Source: an uncultured Clostridium sp. (GTDB taxonomy: Bacteria > Bacillota_I > Bacilli_A > RF39 > UBA660). From it: 64,000 nucleotides of DNA. Shown here in pieces: positions 1 through 8,929 of this stretch (its first letter is position 1; each line of letters starts with the position of its first letter). The translations under genes and the position numbers were made by a program. The stretch covers positions 1 through 64,000 of the forward strand of contig CABUQZ010000006.1 of assembly GCA_902493795.1 (NCBI GenBank), written 5' to 3'. A model generated the notes under the pieces. That model saw only the letters and a list, made by a program, of their open reading frames with translations, did no database searches and was not told the origin of the DNA.

Positions 1-700
1 GTCCCTTTGTTACTTGTAACTCACATGTAGGCATTGTCTTATCTACATATACTTTTACTGGACAATTCTTTGTTCTACCACTTTTATCTGCTATTGTTAC
101 ATAACTTTCTTTTATAGTGCTAGCAAATGTTCTTGAGAATGTATTACTTATACATCCACTTGACCTATCACTACATTGAACTGTAATTTTCCTATTTGTA
201 TTTGTCCATTTTGTTGATTCCCCAGTTATAGTTCCGCATTCTGGATCATCATCGTCATTGGAATACGTTGTACATACAGCATCATCACTTTTATAATCCC
301 CACAATACAAACATGCTGTATATTGAAAATCTGTATTTCCAGAATTTGATATTTCTACGTAACTTATTTCAGTTTCACAAAAACCACTACTATTAGGATC
401 CTTAAACTCATCTATATATCCACTATTAACAAGATCAGATAAATAAATGATTTTTTTCTCTCCTTGCAAAGGTAAAAGACAATTTTTGTCATTTTCACTC
501 ACGCACTTAACTACATGATTTTTGGCAGCTTCTCTCATAGAATGTTCATATGACAAAAAAGTTGTCTCAGTTGAATCACTAATGTACTTAATCACAGATG
601 GTACTGCAATTATTGCAATAATTCCAATCACTATAATAACTGCAATAATTTCTACTAATGTAAAACCACGTTGTTTTCTACAAAATATCTTATCATTCAT
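1..700 (-). CDS. Prepilin-like surface protein with N-terminal methylation motif (3' end outside the window)
   Basis: The minus strand stays open from an ATG at 698-700 to the window edge, giving 233 codons with no stop. An AGAGGG ribosome site lies 6-7 bases before the ATG. Residues 11-35 carry a type IV prepilin signature: RGFTLVE followed by a long hydrophobic helix (IIAVIIVIGIIAIIAVPSV). Mature pilins would be cut before the Phe of GFTLVE by a prepilin peptidase. The remainder is Cys-rich (CLYCGDYKSDDAVC, CSDRSSGC) and ends in a stretch resembling Ig-like beta domains (VYVDKTMPTCEL). Pilus assembly genes are not nearby, so this may be a pseudopilin-like surface adhesin. It resembles the pilin-like gene at 41064 only at its N-terminus. 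The exact function is unknown. Confidence 0.75.
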   Translation of the reverse strand, partial: MNDKIFCRKQRGFTLVEIIAVIIVIGIIAIIAVPSVIKYISDSTETTFLSYEHSMREAAKNHVVKCVSENDKNCLLPLQGEKKIIYLSDLVNSGYIDEFKDPNSSGFCETEISYVEISNSGNTDFQYTACLYCGDYKSDDAVCTTYSNDDDDPECGTITGESTKWTNTNRKITVQCSDRSSGCISNTFSRTFASTIKESYVTIADKSGRTKNCPVKVYVDKTMPTCELQVTKG

Positions 701-810
701 ATCATACCCTCTATTATAATCAACATTATATAGTAAAGGTAAAGGAAAAGCAAACAAGATATTATGTAAAAATATTATAAAAAAATAACTAATCATTTAA
801 AACACAGTTA

Positions 811-824
811 TATTATGCTAAAAT
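811..824 (+). promoter_or_regulatory. Candidate extended -10 promoter for trpS
   Basis: TGCTAAAAT forms an extended -10 (TAAAAT at 819-824) with a weak TTTAAA -35 at 796-801, 17 bases upstream. It lies about 24 bases before the trpS start and is the only good match in the gap between the divergent prepilin-like gene and trpS. Confidence 0.4.
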
Positions 825-847
825 ACAAATTAAGGATGTGAGATATT

Positions 848-1855
848 ATGAAAAAAACTATTTTAACTGGAATTAGACCAACAGGAAAAATTCATTTAGG
901 TCATTATTTTGGAGCATCTAAAAACTGGGTAAAACTTCAAGATGATTATAATACTTTCATTGAAATAGCAGATGTTCAAGCATTAACTGATAATTTTAAT
1001 AATCCTACTAAAGTAAGAGAAAATGTAAGAGAAATTGCAATAGACTTACTTTCAATTGGAATAGATCCAAATAAATCAACTATATTTATTCAATCTATGA
1101 TTCCAGAAATTGCAGAATTAACTGTTTTCTATTCTAATTTAGTTACTATGGCTAGGTTATATAGAAATCCAACTATAAAAACTGAAATTGCACAAAAGAA
1201 AGCAATATTTGGAAACAATGGTGAAAGTGTTACATATGGATTTGTTGGATACCCTATAAGTCAAGCTGCTGACATAACTGCATTTAAAGGAGAATTAATC
1301 CCTGTAGGAGAAGATCAATTACCATTGTTAGAGCAATGTCGTGAAATAGTAAGAAAATTTAATAGTATCTATGGTGATACGTTAAAAGAACCTGAAGCAT
1401 ACTTAAGTGAAAACAAAAGAATTAAAGGTCTAGATGGAAATGATAAGATGGGTAAAAGTCTAGGAAATGCTATTTATCTAAGGGATTCAGAAGAAGAAAT
1501 ATCTAAAAAGATTATGAATGCTGTAACAGATCCCTCTAAAATCAAAAAAGATGATAAAGCAAACCCTGATGTATGTATGGTTTTTTACTATCACAAATTA
1601 TTAAATAATGAAAATTTAGAAACAATATGTTCTGAATGTAAAGAAGGAAAACGTGGATGTGTCGCATGTAAAAAAGAATTAATAGCTAAGATGAACGAAT
1701 TCTTAAATCCAATAAGAGAAAAAGCAAAATACTATGAAGATCATCCTGAAGTTGTTGATAAAATATTACTTGATGGCACAAATAAAGCAAGAAATGTATC
1801 AAAAGAAACAATTAAAGAAGTTAAAAAAGCAATTAAAATTGATTACTATGATTAA
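848..1855 (+). CDS. trpS: Tryptophanyl-tRNA synthetase with probable iron-sulfur Cys motif
   Basis: Class I aminoacyl-tRNA synthetase that charges tRNA-Trp with tryptophan in the cytoplasm. The 335-residue length is usual for bacterial TrpRS. The HIGH-type motif is at residues 11-21 (PTGKIHLGHYF) and the KMSKS loop at about 200-204 (KMGKS, followed by LGN). Near the C-terminus Cys243, 264, 271 and 274 have spacing C-x20-C-x6-C-x2-C, with an extra Cys at 261. This closely resembles the C-x22-C-x6-C-x2-C [4Fe-4S] motif described in Thermotoga TrpRS, so cluster binding is inferred here. The gene is monocistronic: AAGGATGTG serves as ribosome site and a hairpin terminator follows at once. No T-box is visible in front of it, unlike serS and ileS in this window. 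Confidence 0.95.
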   Translation: MKKTILTGIRPTGKIHLGHYFGASKNWVKLQDDYNTFIEIADVQALTDNFNNPTKVRENVREIAIDLLSIGIDPNKSTIFIQSMIPEIAELTVFYSNLVTMARLYRNPTIKTEIAQKKAIFGNNGESVTYGFVGYPISQAADITAFKGELIPVGEDQLPLLEQCREIVRKFNSIYGDTLKEPEAYLSENKRIKGLDGNDKMGKSLGNAIYLRDSEEEISKKIMNAVTDPSKIKKDDKANPDVCMVFYYHKLLNNENLETICSECKEGKRGCVACKKELIAKMNEFLNPIREKAKYYEDHPEVVDKILLDGTNKARNVSKETIKEVKKAIKIDYYD

Positions 1856-1861
1856 AAAATT

Positions 1862-1895
1862 AAAACGTAACTAAACTTTAGTTACGTTTTATTAT
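1862..1895 (+). terminator. Bidirectional rho-independent terminator between trpS and the Ig-like gene
   Basis: AAAACGTAACT and AGTTACGTTTT form a perfect stem around a short AT loop. The stem has T-rich tails on both strands, so it can end trpS (+) and the convergent gene that stops at 1906 (-). Confidence 0.8.
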
Positions 1896-1905
1896 TATTT
1901 ATAAA

Positions 1906-3519
1906 TTATTTTGTAACGAGAATCACACTATTTGTTGAAACACCATCTACTGACTTAGCAGTAATATTAGCAACACCTGGTTTCTTTGCAGTTACTTTAC
2001 CATTTTCATCAACAACAGCAACACTTGTGTTATCACTTGACCATGTTACTGTCTTATTAGTTGCATTACTAGGAATAATATTAACACTTAACTGACTTGT
2101 TCCACCAACTTTTAAAGAAACGTTTCTAGCATTTATCTGAAGTAATATAACTCTAACAAAATTACTTGATGAAACATTTATTAAGCAAGTAGCTTTACTT
2201 CCATTTTCAAGTTTAACAGTAATTGTTGTCTTACCATTTTTTAAGGCAGTTACAAGTCCATTAGAAACAGTTGCAACAGTTGGATCACTACTTTCCCATG
2301 TTACCTTTCCTATTCCTTGTGGAGTAATTGTTTCAATTAATTGAGAAGTATCTCCTACATTCATAAATAAATTATTAGTATTTAATACAATAGTAGTATT
2401 AGGTTCAGTTACTTCAATAGCTTTCTTTACTACTTTAACAGTACATGTTTGTGAAACATCGTTTGTTGTTTTAGCTGTTATTGTAGAAGTTCCAACAGCA
2501 AGTGTCTTAACATTACCATTTTCATCAACAACAGCAACTGTTGGATCAGATGAACTCCATATAACTTTCTTATCTACTGCATCATCTGGTTTAACAATAG
2601 CAGAAAGAGTATAACCATCTCCAACATACAAACTAATTTCAGATTGATTTAATGTAATAGTTTGTGGTTTTTCTTCTTCTTTAGAACCAACAACAGTAAC
2701 AGTTAAGTTAGCTTCTTTTTTTCCACCTTTAGCAGTTATTGTTGTATTTCCTTCTTTTAATGTTTTTATTATACCATTTTCAACAGTAGCAACTTCTGGA
2801 TCTGTGCTTTCCCAAACTATATCAGCTTCTACACCTGTAGGAATAGTGCTATAGTTAACAATATATTCAACACCAACACCAAGTTCAACAACAGATGTAT
2901 CAAATGTAATTTCTTCGATATCTGAAGTATCATCACCTTTAACTTTTACTAAACAAGTATCTAAATTACCATTATTTGATTTAACAGTAACCATACAAGT
3001 TCCAGGTCCTACTACTTTAATAACTCCTTTATCAACAGTTACAACTTTTTCATTAGAACTAAACCAACTAAGAGTATTATCACGAGCATTTTCTGGATAA
3101 TACTTAACATTCATTGTATAGTTTCTGCCAAGTTCAAGTTCAAGTGTATTTTTCTCCATTTTTACACTTGTAATTTCAAGTTGACTCTCATCAATAGTAA
3201 CATGAACTTTATAGATAATAATTTCATTATCAGTTGTTACTGTAATAGTAGCATTACCTTCTTTTAATGCACTAATTTTTCCGTTTTCATCAATAACAGC
3301 AATATTTTTATCAGTGCTTGTCCAAGTATAATCACTAGGTTTATAAGATAATTTATACTCTCCGCCAGTAGTTAAACTAATTTCTTTAGAAGTTTCTTTC
3401 TTCTCGTTAGACTTTTTACCACCAGAAGTAAAAATAGCCATAAAAATCAATAAAACTATCAATGCCACAAATCCAATAATGGCATACTTAATTAACTGTT
3501 TCTTTTTATCTTCTTCCAT
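1906..3519 (-). CDS. Membrane-anchored protein with six BIG2-type Ig-like repeats
   Basis: This 537-residue protein is presumably exposed outside the cell and anchored by an N-terminal membrane helix at residues 13-31 (AIIGFVALIVLLIFMAIF), preceded by a Lys-rich cytoplasmic tail. The rest is six consecutive repeats of about 75-85 residues. Each shows the BIG2 pattern: a Leu-rich start, a W[ES]S[ST][DN]-type core, VA[TV]V[DE]NG, then G.a.IT[AV]. BIG2 domains are typical of bacterial surface and adhesion proteins. No LPXTG sorting signal is seen, so attachment would rely on the N-terminal helix. The ribosome site is AGGTGAT before ATG. The partner or ligand is unknown. Confidence 0.8.
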   Translation of the reverse strand: MEEDKKKQLIKYAIIGFVALIVLLIFMAIFTSGGKKSNEKKETSKEISLTTGGEYKLSYKPSDYTWTSTDKNIAVIDENGKISALKEGNATITVTTDNEIIIYKVHVTIDESQLEITSVKMEKNTLELELGRNYTMNVKYYPENARDNTLSWFSSNEKVVTVDKGVIKVVGPGTCMVTVKSNNGNLDTCLVKVKGDDTSDIEEITFDTSVVELGVGVEYIVNYSTIPTGVEADIVWESTDPEVATVENGIIKTLKEGNTTITAKGGKKEANLTVTVVGSKEEEKPQTITLNQSEISLYVGDGYTLSAIVKPDDAVDKKVIWSSSDPTVAVVDENGNVKTLAVGTSTITAKTTNDVSQTCTVKVVKKAIEVTEPNTTIVLNTNNLFMNVGDTSQLIETITPQGIGKVTWESSDPTVATVSNGLVTALKNGKTTITVKLENGSKATCLINVSSSNFVRVILLQINARNVSLKVGGTSQLSVNIIPSNATNKTVTWSSDNTSVAVVDENGKVTAKKPGVANITAKSVDGVSTNSVILVTK

Positions 3520-3632
3520 ATCATCACCTATTCTTTAAATACATTATAAACGTATATCAAAAAAAAGAAAAGAGGTTTTAATTTTGAGTTTAAATTATTT
3601 ACAAATTTGTAAAATATAAAAAAAAAGAAAGT

Positions 3633-5774
3633 TTAATCTTTAAAAAGACTTAAAGATACTTTCTCTTTTTCTAATGATATATCACTAACGTAACAATCAA
3701 CAACGTCCCCTACAGCAACAACGTCACTAGGATTTTTTACGTACTCTCGTGATAATTTTGACACGTGGCATAACCCATCATTATGTAATCCAATATCTAT
3801 AAATGCTCCAAAGTCAACAACATTTCTAACAGTTCCTTGAAGCTTATCACCTATTTTTAAATCTTCTATTTTCAAAATATCTTTTCTTAATACAGGTCTT
3901 GGCATATCATCTCTTGGATCTCTATTAGGTTTTATTAAATCTTGTACTATATCAGTAAGAGTATATTTATCTATTTTTAATTCTTCACTATATTTGTTAA
4001 TATCAAAGTCTTTTAAAGATTCTTTTAGTTTCTCTGTACCAATATCATTACTAGATAAATTAAGTTCATTTAAAAGAATTGATGTTTCTTTATAAGTATC
4101 AGGATGTATTCCAGTTTTATCAAGAGGATTATCTCCATCAAGAATTCGAATAAACCCAATTGACTGCTCGTATACTTTTGGAGTTATTCCTTTTATATTT
4201 TTTATTTCTAAACGATTTGTAAACTTACCTGTTTTATTTCTTTCAGTAATTATAGCATCAATTGCCTTTTTGTTCATACCAGATACATAAGATAAAAGCG
4301 AAGGTGATGCAGTGTTAATATTTACTCCAACTTGGTTAACAGCTTTTGTTACAACAAAGTTTAATGATTCATCTAGTTTCTTTGGAGTCACATCATGTTG
4401 ATATAGTCCTACTCCAATACTTTTTGGATCTATTTTAACAAGTTCTGCTAAAGAATCTTGAATACGTCTTGCAATACTTACTGCACTTCTTTTTTCAACA
4501 GTAAGTGTTGGAAACTCTTTAATTGCAAGGTCTGATGCGGAATAAACACTAGCTCCTGCTTCGCTTACTATAACGTATTCTACTTTACGACTGCAATCTT
4601 TAATTGTATTTGCAATAAACTCTTCAGACTCTCTTGATGCGGTTCCATTTCCAATTGCAATTATATCAACAGAATATTTATCAATTAAATCTAAAACAAT
4701 TTTCTTACTTTCTTCTATTTTATTATGTGGTTCTGTTGGATAAATAACACTTATATCAAGTAGTTTTCCAGTAGAATCTACAACAGCAAGTTTACACCCA
4801 GTTCTAAATCCAGGGTCATACCCCATAACAACATGACCTTTAATTGGAGGTGTAAGTAAAAGTGCTTCCAAATTGCAAGAGAAGTTTTCAATTGCACGAT
4901 TTTCTGCAACATCTGTTAAATCACTTCTTATTTCTCTTTCAATACTAGGTTTAATCAAACGATCATAGCTATCTACAATTGCTTCCTTAACGAGTTTTCC
5001 ACATTCGTTTTCCTTCTTTATAATTTCTTTATTTAAATAACTTATAATAGTATCTTTATTAATATCGATACTTACACTTAATACTTTTTCGTTTTCTCCA
5101 CGATTTAATGCTAATACTCTATGAGGTTTAATTCTATTTACTCTTTCAGAAAAATCATAATACATCTCATAAACTTTACCTTCATCGTTAGCATTTTTCT
5201 TAATTTTAGAAATAATTGTCCCATCTCTATAAGTTAATCTTCTTATTTCTTTTCTGTATTTAGCATTATCACTTACTATTTCAGCAATTATGTATTTAGC
5301 ACCTGTAATAGCATCATCAACTGTAAGAACTTTAGAAGATAAATACTTCTCTGCCTCCTTATATATATCTATATCACTAAAAGAAAAAATTAATTTACTA
5401 AGTGGCTCTAATCCATTAGCAATAGCATCAGTTGCTTTTGTTTTCTTCTTTTCTTTATAAGGTCTATATAAGTCTTCAACGTCAACTAGTTTTTGACAAG
5501 CCATAATAGAGTTTTTAAGTTCATCAGTAAGAAGCCCCTTCTCATCAATTAACCTAATTACATCTTCTTTTCTTTTTAATAAGTTTACTTGATATTCATA
5601 AACAGTATTAATACTTCTTATAACTTCCTCGTTTAAAGCACCAGTTGCTTCTTTTCTATATCGAGCAATAAATGGAACAGTATTTCCTTCACTTAATAAA
5701 TTAAGTACTGTTTCAACTTGCTTATCTTTAATGTTTAAATCTTTACTTATTTGTATAATTATATCTTTGTTCAT
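3633..5774 (-). CDS. tex: Tex-family transcription accessory / RNA-binding protein
   Basis: Tex/YdcI-type nucleic-acid-binding protein. Domains in order: helical Tex N-domain (about 1-190), RNase H/YqgF-like domain (about 320-440, GYDPGFRTGCKLAVVD), helix-hairpin-helix region (about 480-560, NINTASPSLLSYVSG) and a C-terminal S1 RNA-binding domain (about 645-713, GTVRNVVDFGAFIDIG). The total of 713 residues is normal for the family. An in-frame ATG lies four codons upstream (5786), but the GGAGG ribosome site falls within those codons and correctly spaces the ATG at 5774, so I chose 5774. It is a single gene between the Ig-like gene and the four-paralogue array. The family is implicated in transcription and in stress or virulence expression, with its precise role unclear. 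Confidence 0.92.
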   Translation of the reverse strand: MNKDIIIQISKDLNIKDKQVETVLNLLSEGNTVPFIARYRKEATGALNEEVIRSINTVYEYQVNLLKRKEDVIRLIDEKGLLTDELKNSIMACQKLVDVEDLYRPYKEKKKTKATDAIANGLEPLSKLIFSFSDIDIYKEAEKYLSSKVLTVDDAITGAKYIIAEIVSDNAKYRKEIRRLTYRDGTIISKIKKNANDEGKVYEMYYDFSERVNRIKPHRVLALNRGENEKVLSVSIDINKDTIISYLNKEIIKKENECGKLVKEAIVDSYDRLIKPSIEREIRSDLTDVAENRAIENFSCNLEALLLTPPIKGHVVMGYDPGFRTGCKLAVVDSTGKLLDISVIYPTEPHNKIEESKKIVLDLIDKYSVDIIAIGNGTASRESEEFIANTIKDCSRKVEYVIVSEAGASVYSASDLAIKEFPTLTVEKRSAVSIARRIQDSLAELVKIDPKSIGVGLYQHDVTPKKLDESLNFVVTKAVNQVGVNINTASPSLLSYVSGMNKKAIDAIITERNKTGKFTNRLEIKNIKGITPKVYEQSIGFIRILDGDNPLDKTGIHPDTYKETSILLNELNLSSNDIGTEKLKESLKDFDINKYSEELKIDKYTLTDIVQDLIKPNRDPRDDMPRPVLRKDILKIEDLKIGDKLQGTVRNVVDFGAFIDIGLHNDGLCHVSKLSREYVKNPSDVVAVGDVVDCYVSDISLEKEKVSLSLFKD

Positions 5775-5826
5775 AACATCCTCCATAAGTATTTTATCAA
5801 AAATAAATTAAAAATAATAGTAAAAA

Positions 5827-5852
5827 AAGAACTAGCATATTTGCTAGCTCTT
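5827..5852 (-). terminator. Terminator of the four-paralogue array
   Basis: An 11-bp stem (AAGAGCTAGCA / TGCTAGTTCTT on the minus strand, one G-U pair) with a four-base loop is followed by seven Ts, just after the stop at 5868. Confidence 0.8.
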
Positions 5853-5867
5853 AATCTAATCTTTTAA

Positions 5868-6371
5868 TTAATCTTCGTAAATTGGTTTTCCAGTTTTTGG
5901 ATCAAATCCCTTTTGTTTAGCATAAATTGGTTTTCCAGTTTTTGGATCAAATCCTGTAACAGGAGCTCCATTACCTTTATTAAATGGTTCATCACTTACA
6001 AAATACCATACTACTGAAATAGCAGCTAAAGCAACTCCAACGATTGTATTTAACCATAGACCTACACCAGCTCCATTATTATCCATTGCTAAGAATAAGA
6101 ATGATAAATGCCAAAGTGTAACAAATCCTACTGCATAATTAGCATATGTAACCCATTTTTCAGTCTTAAATACACCAAATAAATGTAATGCATATAAAGT
6201 TATAATTGCAGCGTATCCAAGTAGCATAAAGAATCCATATGAACCAGACATATCCCATAAATTGCTACTAGCATATCCATAATCAGCATATGCAAGGAAT
6301 GTAAATATGAATCCTAATAATGCTAAAGACATCATTATTATACTAAAAACCTTTCTTAAACTCATTTTCAA
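5868..6371 (-). CDS. Four-helix membrane protein with C-terminal GFDPKTGKPIY repeats (paralogue 4)
   Basis: Last member in transcription order of a tandem family of four. It has four hydrophobic segments and then a polar tail with two copies of GFDPKTGKPIY joined by AKQK. The coding frame is open to a GTG at 6380, but that codon abuts the AGAGGTG ribosome site. TTG at 6371 (spacing about 6) or ATG at 6365 are more plausible. ATG 6365 gives MSLRK, matching the start of paralogue 1. The family is unrecognised. The tail motif also occurs in scattered Gram-positive membrane proteins of unknown role. It is the most diverged of the four in its membrane part (rich in Tyr, Trp and Gly). Confidence 0.7.
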   Translation of the reverse strand: MKMSLRKVFSIIMMSLALLGFIFTFLAYADYGYASSNLWDMSGSYGFFMLLGYAAIITLYALHLFGVFKTEKWVTYANYAVGFVTLWHLSFLFLAMDNNGAGVGLWLNTIVGVALAAISVVWYFVSDEPFNKGNGAPVTGFDPKTGKPIYAKQKGFDPKTGKPIYED

Positions 6372-6461
6372 TTTAAACACCTCTTTTCTCTAATAAAAAT
6401 ATATCACAAAAATTTAAAAAAATGAAGACTAAAATTAAAAAACTAAAATTATTACAAAACA

Positions 6462-7016
6462 CTAATCAAAAATGGGTTCACCAGTTTGAGTATTGTATCC
6501 TTTAAATGTTGCATATATTGGTTTTCCAGTCATTGGATCATACCCTTTAATTTGAGTTCCGAAAGTATTATTTTGATAATTATTTAAAACATTATTTGTA
6601 TTACTCTTATTACCAATTCCATTTCCTACAAAGATTAAAACTAAAGAAGCAATAGATAAAATTGGTCCTAAAATACATCCAATAGAAATATACTCACCAC
6701 CAGTAATTAAATATGAAACAAATAAAAGAATATAAATAAGTAGTGGAATTGGAATAGACGACAAAGCATATTTGTAATCTTTTGTAACATTACATAGACA
6801 AAGAATACAGTTTACTATTCCTAAGATTAAAAAGGAAAAGTAAATTAAAACAGGAAATATAATGATACTTGAACTTTCTCCATAATCTGGTTTAAACAAA
6901 ATATCATAAAAACTAATAGAAATTTCACCATCACTTGCTAAAGGCAAAAAGAAATTAACTACTAAAAGACATAACATAATTAAAGTAATAATACAACATA
7001 CTTTTCTTCCACTCAT
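6462..7016 (-). CDS. Four-helix membrane protein with GYDPMTGKPIY tail (paralogue 3)
   Basis: The start is the ATG at 7016 (MSGRKVCCIITLIM), which has AGAGGTG six bases upstream. A GTG three codons earlier is too close to that site. Four hydrophobic helices are followed by a tail with one perfect copy of the repeat (GYDPMTGKPIY) and one decayed copy (GYNTQTGEPIF). The first 15 codons and the ribosome site are nearly identical at DNA level to the next gene upstream in transcription order (7081), which shows recent duplication or gene conversion. A conserved central segment (LGIVNCILCLCNVTKDYKYA) recurs in three of the four paralogues. Function unknown. Confidence 0.7.
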   Translation of the reverse strand: MSGRKVCCIITLIMLCLLVVNFFLPLASDGEISISFYDILFKPDYGESSSIIIFPVLIYFSFLILGIVNCILCLCNVTKDYKYALSSIPIPLLIYILLFVSYLITGGEYISIGCILGPILSIASLVLIFVGNGIGNKSNTNNVLNNYQNNTFGTQIKGYDPMTGKPIYATFKGYNTQTGEPIFD

Positions 7017-7080
7017 AAAAAACACCTCTTTTAAAAAAATATTATTTTTTAATATACATTTTAAATAATTTTATATTTTA

Positions 7081-7616
7081 TTACCTATAAATAGGAGCAC
7101 CTGTATTAGGATCATACCCACTTAATGTTGCATATATTGGTTTCCCAGTCATTGGATCATACCCTTTTATTTGAGTATTAGGAGTATTATTTTGATAATA
7201 ATTTACATTACTCTTGTTTCCAAGGGCATTTCCAACAAATGATAATACTATAGAAGCAATACATAAAAGTGGTCCAAGAATTCCTCCTATAGACATACTA
7301 GATCCTCCAACATTAAAGAAAAGAGTCAAAATAAAGAAATAAAATAAAATTGGAATTGGAATAGCTGCTAATGTATATTTATAATCTTTTCTAACATTAC
7401 ATAGACAAAGTATACAATCTACTATTCCAAAAATCAAAAAGGAAAAGGAAATTAACACAGCAAATATAATAACAAATGAGCTTTCTCCATATTCAACGCT
7501 AGTTAAAGCACCAAAAATACTTGCATTTTCCCCATTTCCTATTGGCAAAAATACATTAAGAATTAAAAGACATAACATAATTAAAGTAATAATACAACAC
7601 ACTTTTCTTCCACTCA
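7081..7616 (-). CDS. Four-helix membrane protein with GYDPxTGxPIY tail (paralogue 2)
   Basis: Very similar to the gene at 6462, including an almost identical N-terminus MSGRKVCCIITLIMLCLL. The start is the ATG at 7616 with an AAGGTG ribosome site. There are four hydrophobic segments. The cytoplasmic-looking tail holds two good repeats (GYDPMTGKPIY and GYDPNTGAPIY). Divergence is concentrated in the extracytoplasmic loops (GNGENASIF versus SDGEISISF), as would be expected if the loops face outside partners. The family is unassigned and the role unknown. Confidence 0.7.
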
Positions 7617-7637
7617 TAAAAAACACCTTCCTTAAAG

Positions 7638-7667
7638 AAAAAGTATATCAAGACAATATACTTTTTT
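7638..7667 (-). terminator. Terminator after paralogue 1
   Basis: AAAAAGTATAT and ATATACTTTTT form an 11-bp stem with a 7-base loop and a T-rich tail on the minus strand. It lies between the first and second paralogues, so each may be transcribed partly independently. Confidence 0.6.
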
Positions 7668-7686
7668 TACATAATTATATAATTTT

Positions 7687-8217
7687 CTACCTATAAATAG
7701 GAGCACCTGTGTTTGGATCATATCCTGCTGGTTTAGCATAAATAGGAGCACCTGTGTTAGGATCATATCCAGTTACAGGTAAAGATCCATAATTTTGCCC
7801 ATACATCATAGTATTATTCTGTTTCTTTTCATTACTTAATGCATTTCCAACAAATACTAAAATCATTGCAACAAAAGAGCAAAGAATACCTAAATAGAAA
7901 CTAATAGATAAGTACTCTCTTTGATAATCACCAAGTGATGAAAATAAAACAACACTATAAGTCATAATATAACCTATAGAAAACAAAGAATATTTGTAAT
8001 CTTTAAGTACATTGCAAATCGTTAATATACATATAACAATTCCAAAAATTAGTTCTCCTAAAACAAGGAAGCATCCAACTTGAGCACCATTTTGATCTAA
8101 ATAGTCCCAAAAACTAATTGATTCCCTTCCTGCTTCAAGAAATGGTAAAAACATATTAACAATTAATAAAACTAGTAATATCATTGTTATCAAAGCAAAT
8201 ATTTTTCTTAAACTCAT
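7687..8217 (-). CDS. Four-helix membrane protein with two GYDPNTGAPIY repeats (paralogue 1)
   Basis: First gene of the tandem array in transcription order. ATG at 8217 follows AGAGGTG at the normal distance, and MSLRKIFALITMILLV matches the internal MSLRK start of paralogue 4. It has four hydrophobic segments and two identical tail repeats, GYDPNTGAPIY, joined by AKPA. The shared helix-loop segment (ICNVLKDYKYSLFSI) confirms common ancestry with the genes at 6462 and 7081. No enzymatic motif is visible. Function unknown. Confidence 0.7.
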   Translation of the reverse strand: MSLRKIFALITMILLVLLIVNMFLPFLEAGRESISFWDYLDQNGAQVGCFLVLGELIFGIVICILTICNVLKDYKYSLFSIGYIMTYSVVLFSSLGDYQREYLSISFYLGILCSFVAMILVFVGNALSNEKKQNNTMMYGQNYGSLPVTGYDPNTGAPIYAKPAGYDPNTGAPIYR

Positions 8218-8290
8218 AACTACACCTCTACTTTCTACTTTAAGTATATCACAATATAAAAAGAAAGCAAAAAAAAAGAAAAAATATTTT

Positions 8291-8929
8291 CTAAAAAATA
8301 CTTTTCTTATTAAAAGAAAGAATCAAATTATATAAATAATCATACTTATTTATATATTCTTTATAGTTTAATAGTCTTTCATAAATAAGCTTATTATCGT
8401 TTTCTATAGCATTAAATATCTCATAGTAAATATATCTTAATTCTTCATACTTTTTTAAGTTATACAAACTTTTTAACTCTTTGTTAACATATTTATTTTT
8501 TTCCAAGAAATGTCTAGGTAAAGAAAAATCATAATCACTATCGTAATTAGTATAAATTATATCTGTCTTATCTATTTTTAAAGCCATCTTGTTAATTATT
8601 TCTTCTTCATCAAAGAATAGTGAACTTTTATAAATAATATTTCCAAGTTCATCAAAAGAAAAGGCTACACTTTTTTCTCCATTAGAAAGTACAACTAAAT
8701 ATTTTATTTTATCTTTCTTATAACACATAGATTTATCTTTAATAAATTCTAAAAATGTTTTATTTACTTTTATTTTATATTTTATAAAATCATTTAATAC
8801 TTTATTATTAACTCTTAATATTAATGCTTTTTTTATATTTACTAAGTGATCATCTTTTTCCCATTCATAAACATCAAAATATCTATTTACATCAGTAAAA
8901 TTTAAAACAATATCATAAATATATGTCAT
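8291..8929 (-). CDS. UPF0736/YjbA-like protein
   Basis: A 212-residue cytoplasmic protein starting MTYIYDIVLNF. The pattern resembles the Bacillus YjbA family (UPF0736, DUF3603): a short beta start, FDVYEWEKDD, then RVNNKVLNDF, then Lxxx(S/D)G with V.FD..G. That family has no defined function. The ATG at 8929 overlaps the stop of the upstream small membrane gene (ATGA) and sits 7-8 bases after AAAGGAAAG, so translation is probably coupled. The frame is open further upstream to 8992, but without a ribosome site. Assignment is by remembered pattern, not by alignment. Confidence 0.55.
   Translation of the reverse strand: MTYIYDIVLNFTDVNRYFDVYEWEKDDHLVNIKKALILRVNNKVLNDFIKYKIKVNKTFLEFIKDKSMCYKKDKIKYLVVLSNGEKSVAFSFDELGNIIYKSSLFFDEEEIINKMALKIDKTDIIYTNYDSDYDFSLPRHFLEKNKYVNKELKSLYNLKKYEELRYIYYEIFNAIENDNKLIYERLLNYKEYINKYDYLYNLILSFNKKSIF

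Noticed and set aside
522..719. A 65-codon + strand open frame over the first prepilin-like gene
   Set aside because: The minus strand has a perfect prepilin motif and ribosome site. The + frame is its complement.
848..1855. Recoding of TGA as Trp, as in Mollicutes
   Set aside because: Trp codons checked are TGG and TGA is used as a stop, for example at ATGA overlaps 8926 and 31889.
3597..3613. TTTACAAATTTGTAAA palindrome near the tex 3' end as an operator
   Set aside because: In such AT-rich DNA short palindromes are common, and it lies between a gene end and a gene start with no matching partner sites.
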